Source: CAIKMD01 sp036501365 (GTDB lineage Bacteria > Pseudomonadota > Alphaproteobacteria > ATCC43930 > CGMCC-115725). Taken from it: 64,000 nt of DNA. Below the pieces are notes generated by a model that searched no databases, was not told the DNA's origin, and saw only the letters and a program-made list of their open reading frames with translations. The translations under genes were made by a program, and so were the position numbers. Below, piece by piece: positions 1 to 10,629 of this stretch (position 1 is the stretch's first letter; each line of letters starts with the position of its first letter). The DNA lies in the NCBI GenBank assembly GCA_036501365.1, contig DASYAL010000074.1, positions 1 through 64,000 of the forward strand. Reading direction: 5' to 3'.

Positions 1-902
1 TGGGCATTTCATTGCCCTATTCGTTTCCCGACGCGCGCGTCGACCACGCGTATATCCGCAGCTTCGTGCGCCGCGCCGAAGCCCTGGGCTTCGACGACGG
101 ATGGCTGACCGAGGGTATCCTCAATCCGAACTTCGTGCTCGAGCCGGTGACCTATATCGCGCATCTCGCGGCGCTGACGGAGAAGATTCGCTTCGGCATT
201 TCCGTGATCATTCTCAACTATCGAAACCCGATCCAACTGGCCAAGCAGCTCGCGACCGTCGACCACCTGAGCAATGGCCGTCTCACGGTCGGTTTCGGGC
301 TGGGCGGGGGCACAAGCCTCTACCCGGCCTTCGGCATCGATGAGAAGAAACGTGTCACGCGTTTCGAGGAGGCGTTCAGGGTGATGAACGCGCTTTGGAC
401 GGAGGAGCGCGTCACCATCGATGGCCAGTTCTGGAAACTCAACAATCAAGGAATGCAGCCGCGCCCCTTCCAGAAGCCGCGCATGCCTGTATTCCTCGGT
501 GGACACTCGGAGCCCGCCATGCGCCGCGCCATCAGGCTCGCCGACGGCTGGATGGCCGCCGGGTCCACCGGCAACGAGGAATCGCTCGTCGATCTCGCGC
601 GGATGCACGGCTACCTCGCGGAAGCCGGTGTCGATCCTAAGAAATTTTGGCTGTCCAAACGCATCTACATTGCGGTGGAAGACGACGAGGCGAAGGCCCG
701 CCAGAAGCTGAACGCCGCGCTCAGCTATCAATACGCGGGACGCGATCAGAGCCACGTTGGGCTTGCCGCGACGCCGTCACAGGCGGTGGCGTGGCTGAGG
801 CGCTTCATCGATGCGGGCGTGAACCATATCCTGCTCAATCCATGCTACGAGCATGAGAGCCAGATGGAGACATTGGCCGCGAAGGTCGTGCCGCAGCTTT
901 AG
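1..902 (+). CDS. LLM-class flavin-dependent oxidoreductase (5' partial)
   Basis: Luciferase-like (bacterial luciferase/F420-type TIM barrel) monooxygenase family, which uses reduced FMN or F420 on varied substrates; the substrate here cannot be told. The frame is open to the left edge and already in homologous sequence: the residues just before the first possible internal start read G-I-S-L-P-Y-S, the usual beta-1 strand that follows an initial Met-Lys-Phe. The gene therefore begins only a few codons upstream and a TTG at 12 is not its start. Family landmarks are the QLAKQLATVDHLSNGRL segment, the glycine-rich GFGLGGG loop, and the R-F-E-E helix near residues 115-120. It is complete at the C-terminus. 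A Rieske oxygenase follows on the same strand after a 240-bp gap holding an ilvD remnant, so a joint catabolic role is possible but not shown. Confidence 0.85.
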   Translation, partial: GISLPYSFPDARVDHAYIRSFVRRAEALGFDDGWLTEGILNPNFVLEPVTYIAHLAALTEKIRFGISVIILNYRNPIQLAKQLATVDHLSNGRLTVGFGLGGGTSLYPAFGIDEKKRVTRFEEAFRVMNALWTEERVTIDGQFWKLNNQGMQPRPFQKPRMPVFLGGHSEPAMRRAIRLADGWMAAGSTGNEESLVDLARMHGYLAEAGVDPKKFWLSKRIYIAVEDDEAKARQKLNAALSYQYAGRDQSHVGLAATPSQAVAWLRRFIDAGVNHILLNPCYEHESQMETLAAKVVPQL

Positions 903-906
903 GCGC

Positions 907-1083
907 TTAACGAGCCTGCGCCTGGCGCGAGAGCGAGATGTTGCACGGCGCGGCCTCGTTCCACGTCGTCGCGACGCCGACGATCGCCTGCGCGAGCTGC
1001 TCCTCGGTGACGCCCATCGCGTATCCTACTCCTGCGGCATCACGCAGCAGCATGCCTTGCTTCCTTGAAGCCCACAATGCCGT
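907..1083 (-). pseudogene. ilvD/dihydroxy-acid dehydratase N-terminal remnant
   Basis: Read on the minus strand, about 58 codons match the N-terminal part of the dihydroxy-acid dehydratase family: an R-x-M-L-L-R-type helix, then V-T-E-E-Q-L, then the strand IVGVATTWNEAAPCNISLSR, equivalent to the family's hallmark W-N-E-x-x-P-C-N, whose Cys is an iron-sulfur ligand. The frame stops at a TAA (907-909) just after the R-Q-A-Q-A helix, and an in-frame TAG lies upstream at about 1108-1110. More than 500 residues of a normal enzyme are therefore missing and there is no plausible start. This is a decayed fragment; no other part of the gene is nearby. Confidence 0.7.
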
Positions 1084-1141
1084 CTTCCGCTCGCGGTCGA
1101 TCCGGCGCTAAGCTCCCGCAAAGACTTCAGGGAGCGCCGCC

Positions 1142-2197
1142 ATGTTTCCGCGCAATTTCTGGTACGTCGCCGCCTGGGATTGGGAAGTGCGCCGGCAGGA
1201 GCTGGTGTCGCGCACCATCTGCAACGAGCCGATCGTCTTTTGGCGCACGGAAGATGGCACGCCCGTCGCGCTCGAGGATCGCTGCTGCCATCGCCACATG
1301 CCGCTCTCGCACGGCAAGCTGCGCGGCAGCGACCTCGAATGCCTCTATCACGGCCTCGTCTATGACGGCAGCGGCGCCTGCATCCGCATCCCGAGCCAGA
1401 AGGCGATCCCGCCGGCGGCGCGCGTGCGCGCCTATCCGGTGGTCGAGCGCCATCACTGGGTCTGGATCTGGATGGGCGATCCCGCCAAGGCCGATCCGAA
1501 TCTCATCGAGGATTTCCATTGGATGGACGATCCGCAATGGCGCGCGCGCGGCGAGCGGCTCGACCTCAAAGGCAATTACCTGCTGATCGTCGAGAACCTG
1601 CTCGACCTCACCCATCTGCAATTCGTCCATCCGACGACGCTCGGCACGCAGGCGATCGCCGGCAATCCGATCAAGACCGAGCGCGACGCCAACCGCGTGC
1701 GCGTCACGCGCTGGATGCTCGATCACACGGCGCCGCCGTTCTTCCAGAAGACCGGCAACATCGGCCCCGATGAACGAGTCGATCGCTGGCAGATCATCGA
1801 CTACACCCCGCCGGCTTTCGTGCGGCTCGATGTCGGCTGCGCCCGCACCGGCACCGGCGCGACCGAGGGCAACCGTTCGCAAGGCATCTCGATGCGCAAT
1901 CTCAACGCGATCACGCCCGAGACCGAGACGACGACGCATTACTTCTGGGCCCAGGCGCATAATTTCGCGTTGGGCGACCCGAGCGTCAGCGAGCTGATCT
2001 TCCGCCAGGTGCACACCGCCTTCATGGAAGACCTCGCGGTGATCGAGGCGCAGCAGAACACGATGCGCGCCTATGGCGACGCCTTGCCCGATCCGGTCGA
2101 TCTCAACCAGGACGCGGGCGGCATCCAGGCGCGGCGCATCGTCGCCACCATTCTCGCGGCCGAGCGCGCGGCACCGGCAGCGCGGCTGGTCGGCTAA
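1142..2197 (+). CDS. Rieske non-heme iron oxygenase, VanA-like alpha subunit
   Basis: Terminal oxygenase of a ring-hydroxylating or O-demethylating system, 351 aa, the size of vanillate demethylase VanA and related enzymes. The Rieske [2Fe-2S] ligands are visible as C48-x-H50 and C67-x2-H70. The mononuclear iron site is the E-N-L-L-D-L-T-H helix with D155, H158 and H163. AGGGAG lies about 10 bp before the ATG at 1142. No reductase or ferredoxin gene adjoins it, so electrons must come from a partner elsewhere. The substrate is unknown; demethylation of a methoxy-aromatic is a guess from overall resemblance. A flavin oxidoreductase lies upstream and a binding protein gene converges from downstream. 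Confidence 0.88.
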   Translation: MFPRNFWYVAAWDWEVRRQELVSRTICNEPIVFWRTEDGTPVALEDRCCHRHMPLSHGKLRGSDLECLYHGLVYDGSGACIRIPSQKAIPPAARVRAYPVVERHHWVWIWMGDPAKADPNLIEDFHWMDDPQWRARGERLDLKGNYLLIVENLLDLTHLQFVHPTTLGTQAIAGNPIKTERDANRVRVTRWMLDHTAPPFFQKTGNIGPDERVDRWQIIDYTPPAFVRLDVGCARTGTGATEGNRSQGISMRNLNAITPETETTTHYFWAQAHNFALGDPSVSELIFRQVHTAFMEDLAVIEAQQNTMRAYGDALPDPVDLNQDAGGIQARRIVATILAAERAAPAARLVG

Positions 2198-2228
2198 CAC
2201 GATCTTCCTGCGCGAGATTCCTCACAAC

Positions 2229-2402
2229 CGTCATTGCGAGGGACGACCCGGCCAACCGCTCTTCGCGGTCGGCCCCTTCGGGTTCACGCGCGAAGAGCGC
2301 GTGAACGGGTTGTCCAGCGACGAAGCAATCCAGGGCATCGCGCGCGCGGCTCGTGGATTGCTTCGCTCCTGAGCTCTTGTCGAAGGGGCTCGCAAGGACG
2401 AA
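2229..2402. repeat. Dispersed palindromic repeat, family A, copy 1
   Basis: This gap between convergent genes is filled by a palindromic repeat. It opens with CGTCATTGCGAG and closes with CTCGCAAGGACG. Inside are the paired blocks GAAGCAATCCAGGGCATCGC and TGGATTGCTTCG. The second copy at 14698 has the same blocks in the same order. This copy is longer and carries an extra inner palindrome (CGTTCACGCGCTCTTC-type arms around 2281-2320). It has no coding frame of its own and could fold into a large transcript hairpin between the two gene ends. Confidence 0.8.
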
Positions 2403-2423
2403 ACGATGTTCTAACGTCGCCCG

Positions 2424-3434
2424 CTAATCCAGCGGCACCACGTAGCGCTTGTCCATCATCTTGTTGCCGTCGGCGTCGGCGGGCAGCATGCCCTGGCTCT
2501 TGAACCATTCGAGCTGGTGCAGCACGTCCTTGACGTCGAGCTTGGCGTCGGGGTCGTCGTAGGAGATCGCCTGATCGAGCTGCTCGGTCGATTGGTTGAG
2601 CGCTTTCGCCATGATCGCGAGCACCGCCGGCGCGCCCGGCCCGTCCTTGCGCTCGCCGTTCGGCCCGGTGAACGCGTCGTGGTAATCATGCGCGCCTTTC
2701 TTATACGCGCGCATGAAGGCGTCGATCATCGGCTTCTTGTCGTCGGCGGTCTTGGTCGCGACGAAGATGATGGTGTTCTGCCACGGCGTCTCGTCGCCGA
2801 CCCAGCCGAGGATATGCGCCTTGCCGCTGCTTTGCAGCTTCAGCGCGAAGGTCGAGACCTCGGGCGCGGCATCGACCTGATTGCCGGCGAGCGCAGTGGC
2901 GAGATTCGAGAGACCTTGCAGCGCGACGAGGCGCTGGCTCTTCGGATCGATGTGATATTTCTCGTTGGCGAGCTCGACCTCGTAATGCACCGGGCCGCCG
3001 ACCTGAACGATGCCGATGGTGCGGTTGCCGAGGTCCTTGTACGATTTGAGGCCTTTATCCCAGCCTTCGTTCGAGGCGAGGATCGCGGCCCCCTGCCAGC
3101 CGGCCACTTCGCGCCCCTGCCCGCCGGTGATCTTGAGGCCGCCTTTGGCCGCGAGGTTGTAGGCCGCCGCCGTTGCCGCCGTGAGGCCGATATCGAGCGC
3201 GCCGGCGACCACGCCCTGCGCCACCGATTGCGCCGCATCCATGCTCACCATCTCGGCGGTGATGTGCTCGGCGGCGAAATAACCGCGGTCCCGCGCGATA
3301 TAGAGCGGACCCGCGGCGGTGACCGGCCCGGTGCCGACCTTCATCGCATAATCCTCGGCGCGCGCCGAAGCGGCGGCGACGAGCGAGCCGGCGACGAGCG
3401 CTGCGCCCAGCGCCGCAAAAGTCAGAGCCTTCAT
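2424..3434 (-). CDS. ABC transporter substrate-binding protein, NitT/TauT type (orphan)
   Basis: Periplasmic binding protein of the SsuA/THI5/NMT1 fold, 336 aa. A signal peptide covers residues 1-26, with likely cleavage after A-S-A-R-A. The mature part shows family landmarks: G-P-L-Y-I-A-R-D-R-G-Y-F-A in lobe 1 and a D-I-G-L-T loop. The ligand is not predictable. No permease or ATPase gene is nearby. The small membrane protein gene at 3473-3847 lies 38 bp upstream on the same strand and is probably cotranscribed. GGATCC and GAGGGAGGATCC precede the start and supply a ribosome site. The gene converges with the Rieske oxygenase across repeat A. Confidence 0.85.
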   Translation of the reverse strand: MKALTFAALGAALVAGSLVAAASARAEDYAMKVGTGPVTAAGPLYIARDRGYFAAEHITAEMVSMDAAQSVAQGVVAGALDIGLTAATAAAYNLAAKGGLKITGGQGREVAGWQGAAILASNEGWDKGLKSYKDLGNRTIGIVQVGGPVHYEVELANEKYHIDPKSQRLVALQGLSNLATALAGNQVDAAPEVSTFALKLQSSGKAHILGWVGDETPWQNTIIFVATKTADDKKPMIDAFMRAYKKGAHDYHDAFTGPNGERKDGPGAPAVLAIMAKALNQSTEQLDQAISYDDPDAKLDVKDVLHQLEWFKSQGMLPADADGNKMMDKRYVVPLD

Positions 3435-3472
3435 GGGATCCTCCCTCTCTTATCGTTGCCGCGAAAGATAGC

Positions 3473-3847
3473 TCATCCGGCGAGGAGATACACCGCGAGG
3501 ATGACATAGCCGAAGATCGCGACGCTGGCATGGATGCCGATCGCGGCGCCCGGCATGCGCTTCTTGCGAAGATGCAGCCAGAGGCTGACGAGACCGAGCA
3601 GCGCCGCGAGCAGCAAGAGGATCGCGGCGGCGAGGCCGAAGCTCGCCGTGCCGGTATCGGTGCCGCGGGCCGGGCCTCTGAGGGCGACGAGCAGCACGCC
3701 ATAGCTGATCAGCACCGCGATGCCGTGCCCAGAGGCGAGCACGCGCGGCGGCGGGTGCGCGGGATGGCGCAACACCTGGATCGCCAGCGCGCCGCCCAAC
3801 AGCACGACGATGGCGAAAGCAAGAACAGCGAGGCTAAGGCTGGACAC
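3473..3847 (-). CDS. Small four-helix membrane protein of unknown function
   Basis: 124 aa, almost wholly hydrophobic with four likely transmembrane helices (about 5-25, 40-58, 68-92 and 103-123) separated by short polar loops, one of them K-K-R-rich (94-98). I do not recognise a family with certainty. The start is GTG at 3847; an in-frame stop lies four codons upstream, so no longer N-terminus is possible. No Shine-Dalgarno sequence precedes it, because the terminus of palindromic repeat B copy 1 begins at the very next base. The repeat may have replaced the original leader. It is followed 38 bp later by a binding protein gene. Confidence 0.65.
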   Translation of the reverse strand: MSSLSLAVLAFAIVVLLGGALAIQVLRHPAHPPPRVLASGHGIAVLISYGVLLVALRGPARGTDTGTASFGLAAAILLLLAALLGLVSLWLHLRKKRMPGAAIGIHASVAIFGYVILAVYLLAG

Positions 3848-4010
3848 GTTGCAATACTACCGCGAGTCCTTCGACGACGCTGCGCTCCGCGCCGGATGAG
3901 GCGTTTTTCTTACCGGCATCTACCACGGGAAGATGCCCACCTCAATTTCCCCTCGCCCTGAGCGTAATCGCCCTCCGACAAGCCCAGGGGGCGCAGGATC
4001 GTATTGCAAC
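3848..4010. repeat. Palindromic repeat element, family B, copy 1 (with perfect ends)
   Basis: The ends are a perfect 10-bp inverted repeat: GTTGCAATAC at 3848-3857 and GTATTGCAAC at 4001-4010. Inside are the diverged outer stem (GTCCTTCGACGACGCT against GCCCTGAGCGTAATCG), an inner hairpin GGCATCTACCACGGGAAGATGCC, and a C-T-C-A-A-T-T-T spacer, all shared with copies at 4437, 5560, 44515 and 53759. It resembles a miniature non-coding element; no transposase is seen. It lies between a GTG start (minus strand) and the RidA gene (plus strand). Confidence 0.8.
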
Positions 4011-4051
4011 CGCTATGATCGGCGCCGCAACGAAATGATCGGGAGGAGCCC

Positions 4052-4429
4052 ATGCCGCAACAGGTGATCAATCTCAAAGGCATCGACCATCCGCAAGCCT
4101 CGCCGATGGCGTGCAAGATCGGGCCGCTCTTGTGCTCGGGCGCGATCTATGGCCGCGATCCCGAGAGCGGCCAGCTCCCGCCCGACGCCGCGGCACAGGC
4201 GCGCAACACTTTCGCCAATATGAAGCGGGTGCTCGCCGCCGCCGGCATGAGCACCGACGACGTCGCCAAGATCACGATCTATATCGCCGACGACGCGCAT
4301 CGCGACGCGGCGATCGCCGAATGGGCGCGCACCTTCCCCGATCCCCAGCGCCGCCCGGCGCGGCGCACCCTGGTCGCGCCGATCCATGCCGGCATCGTCC
4401 AGGTCGAGATCATCGCTTATAAGGCGTGA
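4052..4429 (+). CDS. RidA family protein (YjgF/YER057c/UK114)
   Basis: 125 aa, normal length for the RidA superfamily, whose members form trimers; true RidA hydrolyses reactive enamine/imine intermediates released by PLP enzymes. The family's catalytic arginine is present in a P-A-R motif (R104), and the conserved glutamate falls in V-E-I-I-A near the C-terminus (E119). Because both are kept, deaminase activity is plausible, though several RidA subfamilies act in specific catabolic pathways instead. GGGAGGAG lies 6 bp before the ATG. It sits between two repeat B copies and upstream of an orphan binding protein, so a catabolic rather than housekeeping role is reasonable. Confidence 0.88.
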   Translation: MPQQVINLKGIDHPQASPMACKIGPLLCSGAIYGRDPESGQLPPDAAAQARNTFANMKRVLAAAGMSTDDVAKITIYIADDAHRDAAIAEWARTFPDPQRRPARRTLVAPIHAGIVQVEIIAYKA

Positions 4430-4436
4430 GCGGCAG

Positions 4437-4574
4437 GTTGCAGTCGCACCGCGAGCCCTTCGACTACGCTCAGGGTGAGGATGGGTTTGTGTAAGGCATC
4501 CACCACCGGGAAATGCCCTTCTCAATTTCTCCTCACCCTGAGCGAAGTCGAAGGGCGCTGGATGAGAAGGCAAC
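4437..4574. repeat. Palindromic repeat element, family B, copy 2
   Basis: It starts GTTGCAGTCGC, has outer stem arms CCCTTCGACTACGCTCAGGG and CCCTGAGCGAAGTCGAAGGG, an inner GGCATCCACCACCGGGAAATGCC hairpin, and ends in GGCAAC. It occupies the whole gap between the RidA gene and the next binding protein gene, ending 10 bp before the latter's start codon. A false in-frame extension of that gene can be read through it. Confidence 0.8.
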
Positions 4575-4584
4575 GAGGAAAGAT

Positions 4585-5547
4585 ATGAAGCGGATCGTGT
4601 CGATCTCGCTCTGTGTGTTCGCAGTTTTGGCCGCCATCCCGGCGCGGGCGGCAGAGAAAGTCGCGGTCGGCATCGTCGGCGGCTTCAACGCCTTCACCTG
4701 GCCGGCGGCGATCGCCCTCGCCGAGGGCTTCTACGCCCAGCGCGGCCTCGCGCCCGAGGTCATCTTCATGCCGTCCTCGCCCGGCATGCTGCAGCAGCTC
4801 GCCGCCGGCTCGCTCGATATCGCCGGCAGCGCCGGCCTCGTCGATCCGGTGCGGCTGATCGCGCGCCGCGCGCCGATCGCCTTGGGCCGCATCGAGCTGC
4901 GCGTCTCGCCTTACGATCTCGTCGCCAAGCCGCAATTCAAGAGCATCGCCGACTTGAAGGGCAGGAACGTCGCCATCGGCAGCCGCAACGACATCACCTT
5001 CATCCTCATCGCGAAGATGCTGGCCTCGGCCGGCCTCAAGCCGGATGACGTCGAGATGATGTATTCCGGCTCGACCGTGTCGCGCTATGCGGCGCTCAAG
5101 GCCGGCGCGTTCGATGCGACTTTCCTCGCGCCGCCTCTGAGCTTCATCGCGCAAGGCGACGGCTTCCGCTCGCTCGGCATCGCCGGCGATTACGCCAAGG
5201 ACCTGCCGTTCACCGGCTCGATCGTCAACCGCAGCTGGGCGGCGGCGCATCCCGAAGCGGCGAAGGACTTCTTCGCCGCCAACGACGCGGCGACCGACTG
5301 GTTCCGCGATCCCGCGCATCGCGACGCCGCAATCAAGATCCTGATCGACATGGGCAAGAGCAATCCCGCGGACGCCGCGCGCAGCTACGACTTCCTCCAC
5401 GGCGGCGATTACTTCGACGACAGCCACGCGGTCTCGCGCCGCGCCGTCGCCGCGCTGGTCGCGGCGCTGCATGAGCTCGGCGACAGCGACGTCAATCCGA
5501 CGCCGGAGCAGACGGTGATCGCCGGCGTGACCGCGTTGGGCGAGTGA
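4585..5547 (+). CDS. ABC transporter substrate-binding protein, NitT/TauT type (orphan)
   Basis: 320 aa SsuA/NMT1-type periplasmic receptor. I chose the ATG at 4585 because it gives a clean signal peptide (K-R then a hydrophobic core, cleavage after P-A-R-A near residue 22) and has GAGGAAAG just upstream. A longer frame to 4513 runs through repeat B and encodes no signal sequence. The mature protein has the lobe-1 pattern A-L-A-E-G-F-Y-A-Q-R-G-L and a G-R-N-V-A-I-G-S strand. No transport partners are next to it. It may share a transcript with the RidA gene through the repeat. The ligand is unknown. Confidence 0.85.
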   Translation: MKRIVSISLCVFAVLAAIPARAAEKVAVGIVGGFNAFTWPAAIALAEGFYAQRGLAPEVIFMPSSPGMLQQLAAGSLDIAGSAGLVDPVRLIARRAPIALGRIELRVSPYDLVAKPQFKSIADLKGRNVAIGSRNDITFILIAKMLASAGLKPDDVEMMYSGSTVSRYAALKAGAFDATFLAPPLSFIAQGDGFRSLGIAGDYAKDLPFTGSIVNRSWAAAHPEAAKDFFAANDAATDWFRDPAHRDAAIKILIDMGKSNPADAARSYDFLHGGDYFDDSHAVSRRAVAALVAALHELGDSDVNPTPEQTVIAGVTALGE

Positions 5548-5559
5548 GGCTTTAGATTC

Positions 5560-5695
5560 GTTGCAAAGCGATCGCGCGTCCTTCGACTACGCTCAGGATG
5601 AGGATTGATTCGAATATGGCATCTACCACTGGAAGATGCCGTGCTCAATTTTCTCCTCACCCTGAGCGTAGTCGAGCGCACAATGCCCTTGCAAC
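5560..5695. repeat. Palindromic repeat element, family B, copy 3
   Basis: This is the cleanest member at 136 bp. It runs from GTTGCAAAGCGATCGCG to CCCTTGCAAC, with outer stem TCCTTCGACTACGCTCAGGA against TCCTCACCCTGAGCGTAGTC and inner hairpin GGCATCTACCACTGGAAGATGCC. It fills the gap between the convergent binding protein gene and valS, ending 3 bp from the valS stop codon. The first 20 bases are shared with copy 5 at 53759. Confidence 0.85.
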
Positions 5696-5698
5696 GGA

Positions 5699-8362
<2,664 letters not shown>

Positions 8363-8415
8363 CAGCGCTTTTTAGCGGCGCCGAAGGTTGAGGGCCAGCC
8401 TGGGAAAATCAGGGC

Positions 8416-9090
8416 TCAGCGGCGCTGCGCGTCGAGCGCGAGGCGGCCGATCTCTTCGCGGACGACGCGCTCGACGATCTGCGGCAGGTTCTGATCGAGC
8501 CACGCCTTGAGCATGGGCCGCAGCAATTCGCGGGTGATCTCTTCGAGGGTCTGATTGGCGTTGCCCATGGACACGCTCGTGATGTTTGGCTCGCGATGGC
8601 TGCGGTTGACGAGTTCGGTCATTGCCCGGAGCGAGGCGGCGGCGGCGCGCTCGGAGATGAGACGATCGTCTTCTTCTTCGACCGCCGGCTCGGGTTCGGG
8701 CCGCGGCGGCGGTGGCGGCGGCGATGGAGCAGCCGGCCGTTCCGGCGCCACCACAAGCTCTTCCTCGTCGTCGCGATCGGTGACCGGCGCCGGCGGCGGT
8801 TCGGGGCGCGGCGGCGCGGGCGGCGGCGCTTCGTCCTCGAGCGCGACCGGCGCCGCGGCGGCGGCGGGCGGCGCTCCCTCCTCCACCGCCTCTTCGGTCA
8901 GCATGAGCACGTCGCTCTCGTCTTCGACATCGGCGATCAGCTTTGCCGGTGCGGCCGGCCCGGCGCCCGGCGGCGCGGCACCGGGCGCTTCCGGCGCCGG
9001 CGTCTCGCCGTCTTCGGAGATGATCCGCCGGATGGAGGCGAGGATCTCCTCCATCGAGGGTTCGTGCTGGTCCTTGTTGGCGTCCGACAT
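8416..9090 (-). CDS. popZ: PopZ-family polar organising protein (DUF2497)
   Basis: 224 aa with the three-part layout of PopZ. A conserved N-terminal helix (P-S-M-E-E-I-L-A-S-I-R-R-I-I, residues 12-25) recruits client proteins. The middle (27-150) is long, acidic and proline-rich and is presumably disordered. A conserved C-terminal oligomerisation module (about 178-220) includes L-R-P-M-L-K-A-W-L-D. In Caulobacter PopZ forms the polar matrix that anchors the ParB-bound chromosome origin. The neighbours tolC and valS match the usual alphaproteobacterial context. The function is inferred from family and layout; pole behaviour varies between orders. Confidence 0.9.
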   Translation of the reverse strand: MSDANKDQHEPSMEEILASIRRIISEDGETPAPEAPGAAPPGAGPAAPAKLIADVEDESDVLMLTEEAVEEGAPPAAAAAPVALEDEAPPPAPPRPEPPPAPVTDRDDEEELVVAPERPAAPSPPPPPPRPEPEPAVEEEDDRLISERAAAASLRAMTELVNRSHREPNITSVSMGNANQTLEEITRELLRPMLKAWLDQNLPQIVERVVREEIGRLALDAQRR

Positions 9091-9204
9091 CTTCGCGTTT
9101 CAGGGCCACGGGTCGCGTTTATAACGCTCTATGGTAGGTGAAAGCCGCGCCAAACGCCAGCAAATGGGATGCCGGGACCGCGCGAGCGGCGTCGCGAGTC
9201 GCGT

Positions 9205-10572
9205 CTATTGCCCGTCGTCGGCGTCGAAGCCGACCGCCTTGTTGCGCACCGAGCGATAGTGGACGTTCACGTCGTAGACCTGCACCGGCAGCTTCAGGTC
9301 GACGGCGGTGAGGCGGCCGATCTGCTGGTAAAGGTTGACCTGCGCGACCGCCTGATCGTGCTCCGCCTTGGCGAGATTGACCTGGTCGGTGAACAGCGTC
9401 TGCTGCTGGATCAGCACATCCTGCACCGTGCGCTGCCCGACCTGCTGCTGCTGCGTGATGCCTTCGAGGGCGATCTGCGCCGCGTCGATCGTTGTATGCA
9501 GCGAGGTGATGCTGGCGGTGGCCGAGGCGACCGTCTCCCAGGATTGGGTCGCCGACTGCACGGCGGTGCGGCGCGTATCGTCGGTCGTGCCTTGTGCCTT
9601 GCCGACATTCTCGATCGCCTGCCGCGCCTGCGACCAGATGTTGCCGGCCTCGTAGAGCGGCACGGTCAATTGCGCGATGCCCGAGAGGTTGGTCTGCTCG
9701 CGGCCGTTGAGCTGGCTTTCCTGCAGCCGCTGGACGTTGCCGACCAAAGCGAGGTTCGGCAGCAGCTGCGCCTTGGTCGCGGCGACGAGGTCGCGCGCGG
9801 CGTCCTCGGAATATTGGGCGGCGACGACGTTGGGATTCTCGGTCGAGGCCAGCGTCAGCGCCTGCTCGCGCGTCGTCGGCAGAACGAGGGCGAGCTTCGG
9901 CGACACCAGATCGACCGGCGGATGCCCGACCTGATGCGCGTAATTCGCGGCGTCGTTCTCGAGCGTGCCCTGGTCGGTCTGGCGCGTCGCCGTGGCGGCG
10001 GCCAGCGCCGATTGCGCCTGCGCGACGTCGGTGCGCGTCAATTGGCCGACGCGGAACTGGTCGTTGGTGACCTCGAGCTGCCGCGTCAGCACCTGTTCGT
10101 TGTTGCGGTCGAGCTGAACCACCGCCTGATCACGCAGCACGTCGAAATAGGCTTGCGAGGCGTTGAAGAGCGCGGTGCTTTCGGTGGCGATGAGGCGCGC
10201 GCGCTCGCTTTGCACCTGGTCTTCGGCCTGCGCGGTCCTGGCGATGGTATTGCCGCCGTTGAAGAGCGGCTGATTCACCGTGAGGCTGTAGGTCTTGGGC
10301 TGTATCGTCTGATGCGCCGGTGCGCTGCCGGTCGCGGCCGGCGTGTTCTCGGAGCGCTCGAGGCCGGCCGCGCCGTTGAAGGTGACGGTCGGCCGCCAGC
10401 CCGCGAGCGCTTGCGGCACGCCTTCGTCGGTCGCGCGCAGATTGGCGCGCTCGGAGAGGAGTTGCGGGTTGGTGTTGTAGGTCGAGACCAGCGCCTGCTC
10501 GAGCGTCTCGGCATGGGCGGCGACAGCGAAAGCGCCGGCCACCGCGAGCGAAGCAAAGACGACCCGAACCAT
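9205..10572 (-). CDS. tolC: TolC family outer membrane efflux protein
   Basis: 455 aa, starting with a signal peptide (cleavage after A-A-H-A, about residue 21) and continuing with the paired outer-membrane-factor repeats: helical hairpins rich in Q-A-N-A-L-A-type heptads, A-R-T-A-Q-A-E-D-Q-V and D-V-A-Q-A-Q-S-A-L-A. It would trimerise into the outer membrane channel used by type I secretion and tripartite efflux pumps. It has no lipobox, unlike the second outer membrane factor at 27649. It is the generic TolC, linked with pcm, popZ and valS, not dedicated to a neighbouring pump. The pcm-like gene lies 57 bp upstream. Confidence 0.92.
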   Translation of the reverse strand: MVRVVFASLAVAGAFAVAAHAETLEQALVSTYNTNPQLLSERANLRATDEGVPQALAGWRPTVTFNGAAGLERSENTPAATGSAPAHQTIQPKTYSLTVNQPLFNGGNTIARTAQAEDQVQSERARLIATESTALFNASQAYFDVLRDQAVVQLDRNNEQVLTRQLEVTNDQFRVGQLTRTDVAQAQSALAAATATRQTDQGTLENDAANYAHQVGHPPVDLVSPKLALVLPTTREQALTLASTENPNVVAAQYSEDAARDLVAATKAQLLPNLALVGNVQRLQESQLNGREQTNLSGIAQLTVPLYEAGNIWSQARQAIENVGKAQGTTDDTRRTAVQSATQSWETVASATASITSLHTTIDAAQIALEGITQQQQVGQRTVQDVLIQQQTLFTDQVNLAKAEHDQAVAQVNLYQQIGRLTAVDLKLPVQVYDVNVHYRSVRNKAVGFDADDGQ

Positions 10573-10629
10573 TTTCCAGCCCCCTGTCCTTCGGATGGCG
10601 TTTTGCGACGCCGCTCCGGACCTACCCCG

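Noticed and set aside
12..14. TTG at 12 as start of the first gene
   Set aside because: Homologous sequence (G-I-S-L) continues to the window edge, so the gene is truncated by the window.
2198..2423. Small genes in the gap after the first Rieske oxygenase
   Set aside because: Both strands here are repeat A; short frames arise from its palindromes.
4513..4584. Upstream extension of the binding protein at 4585
   Set aside because: It is a translation of palindromic repeat B and would place 24 residues before the signal peptide.
3848..5695. CRISPR array
   Set aside because: The repeats are long palindromes between genes, at irregular distances, with genes rather than short spacers between them.
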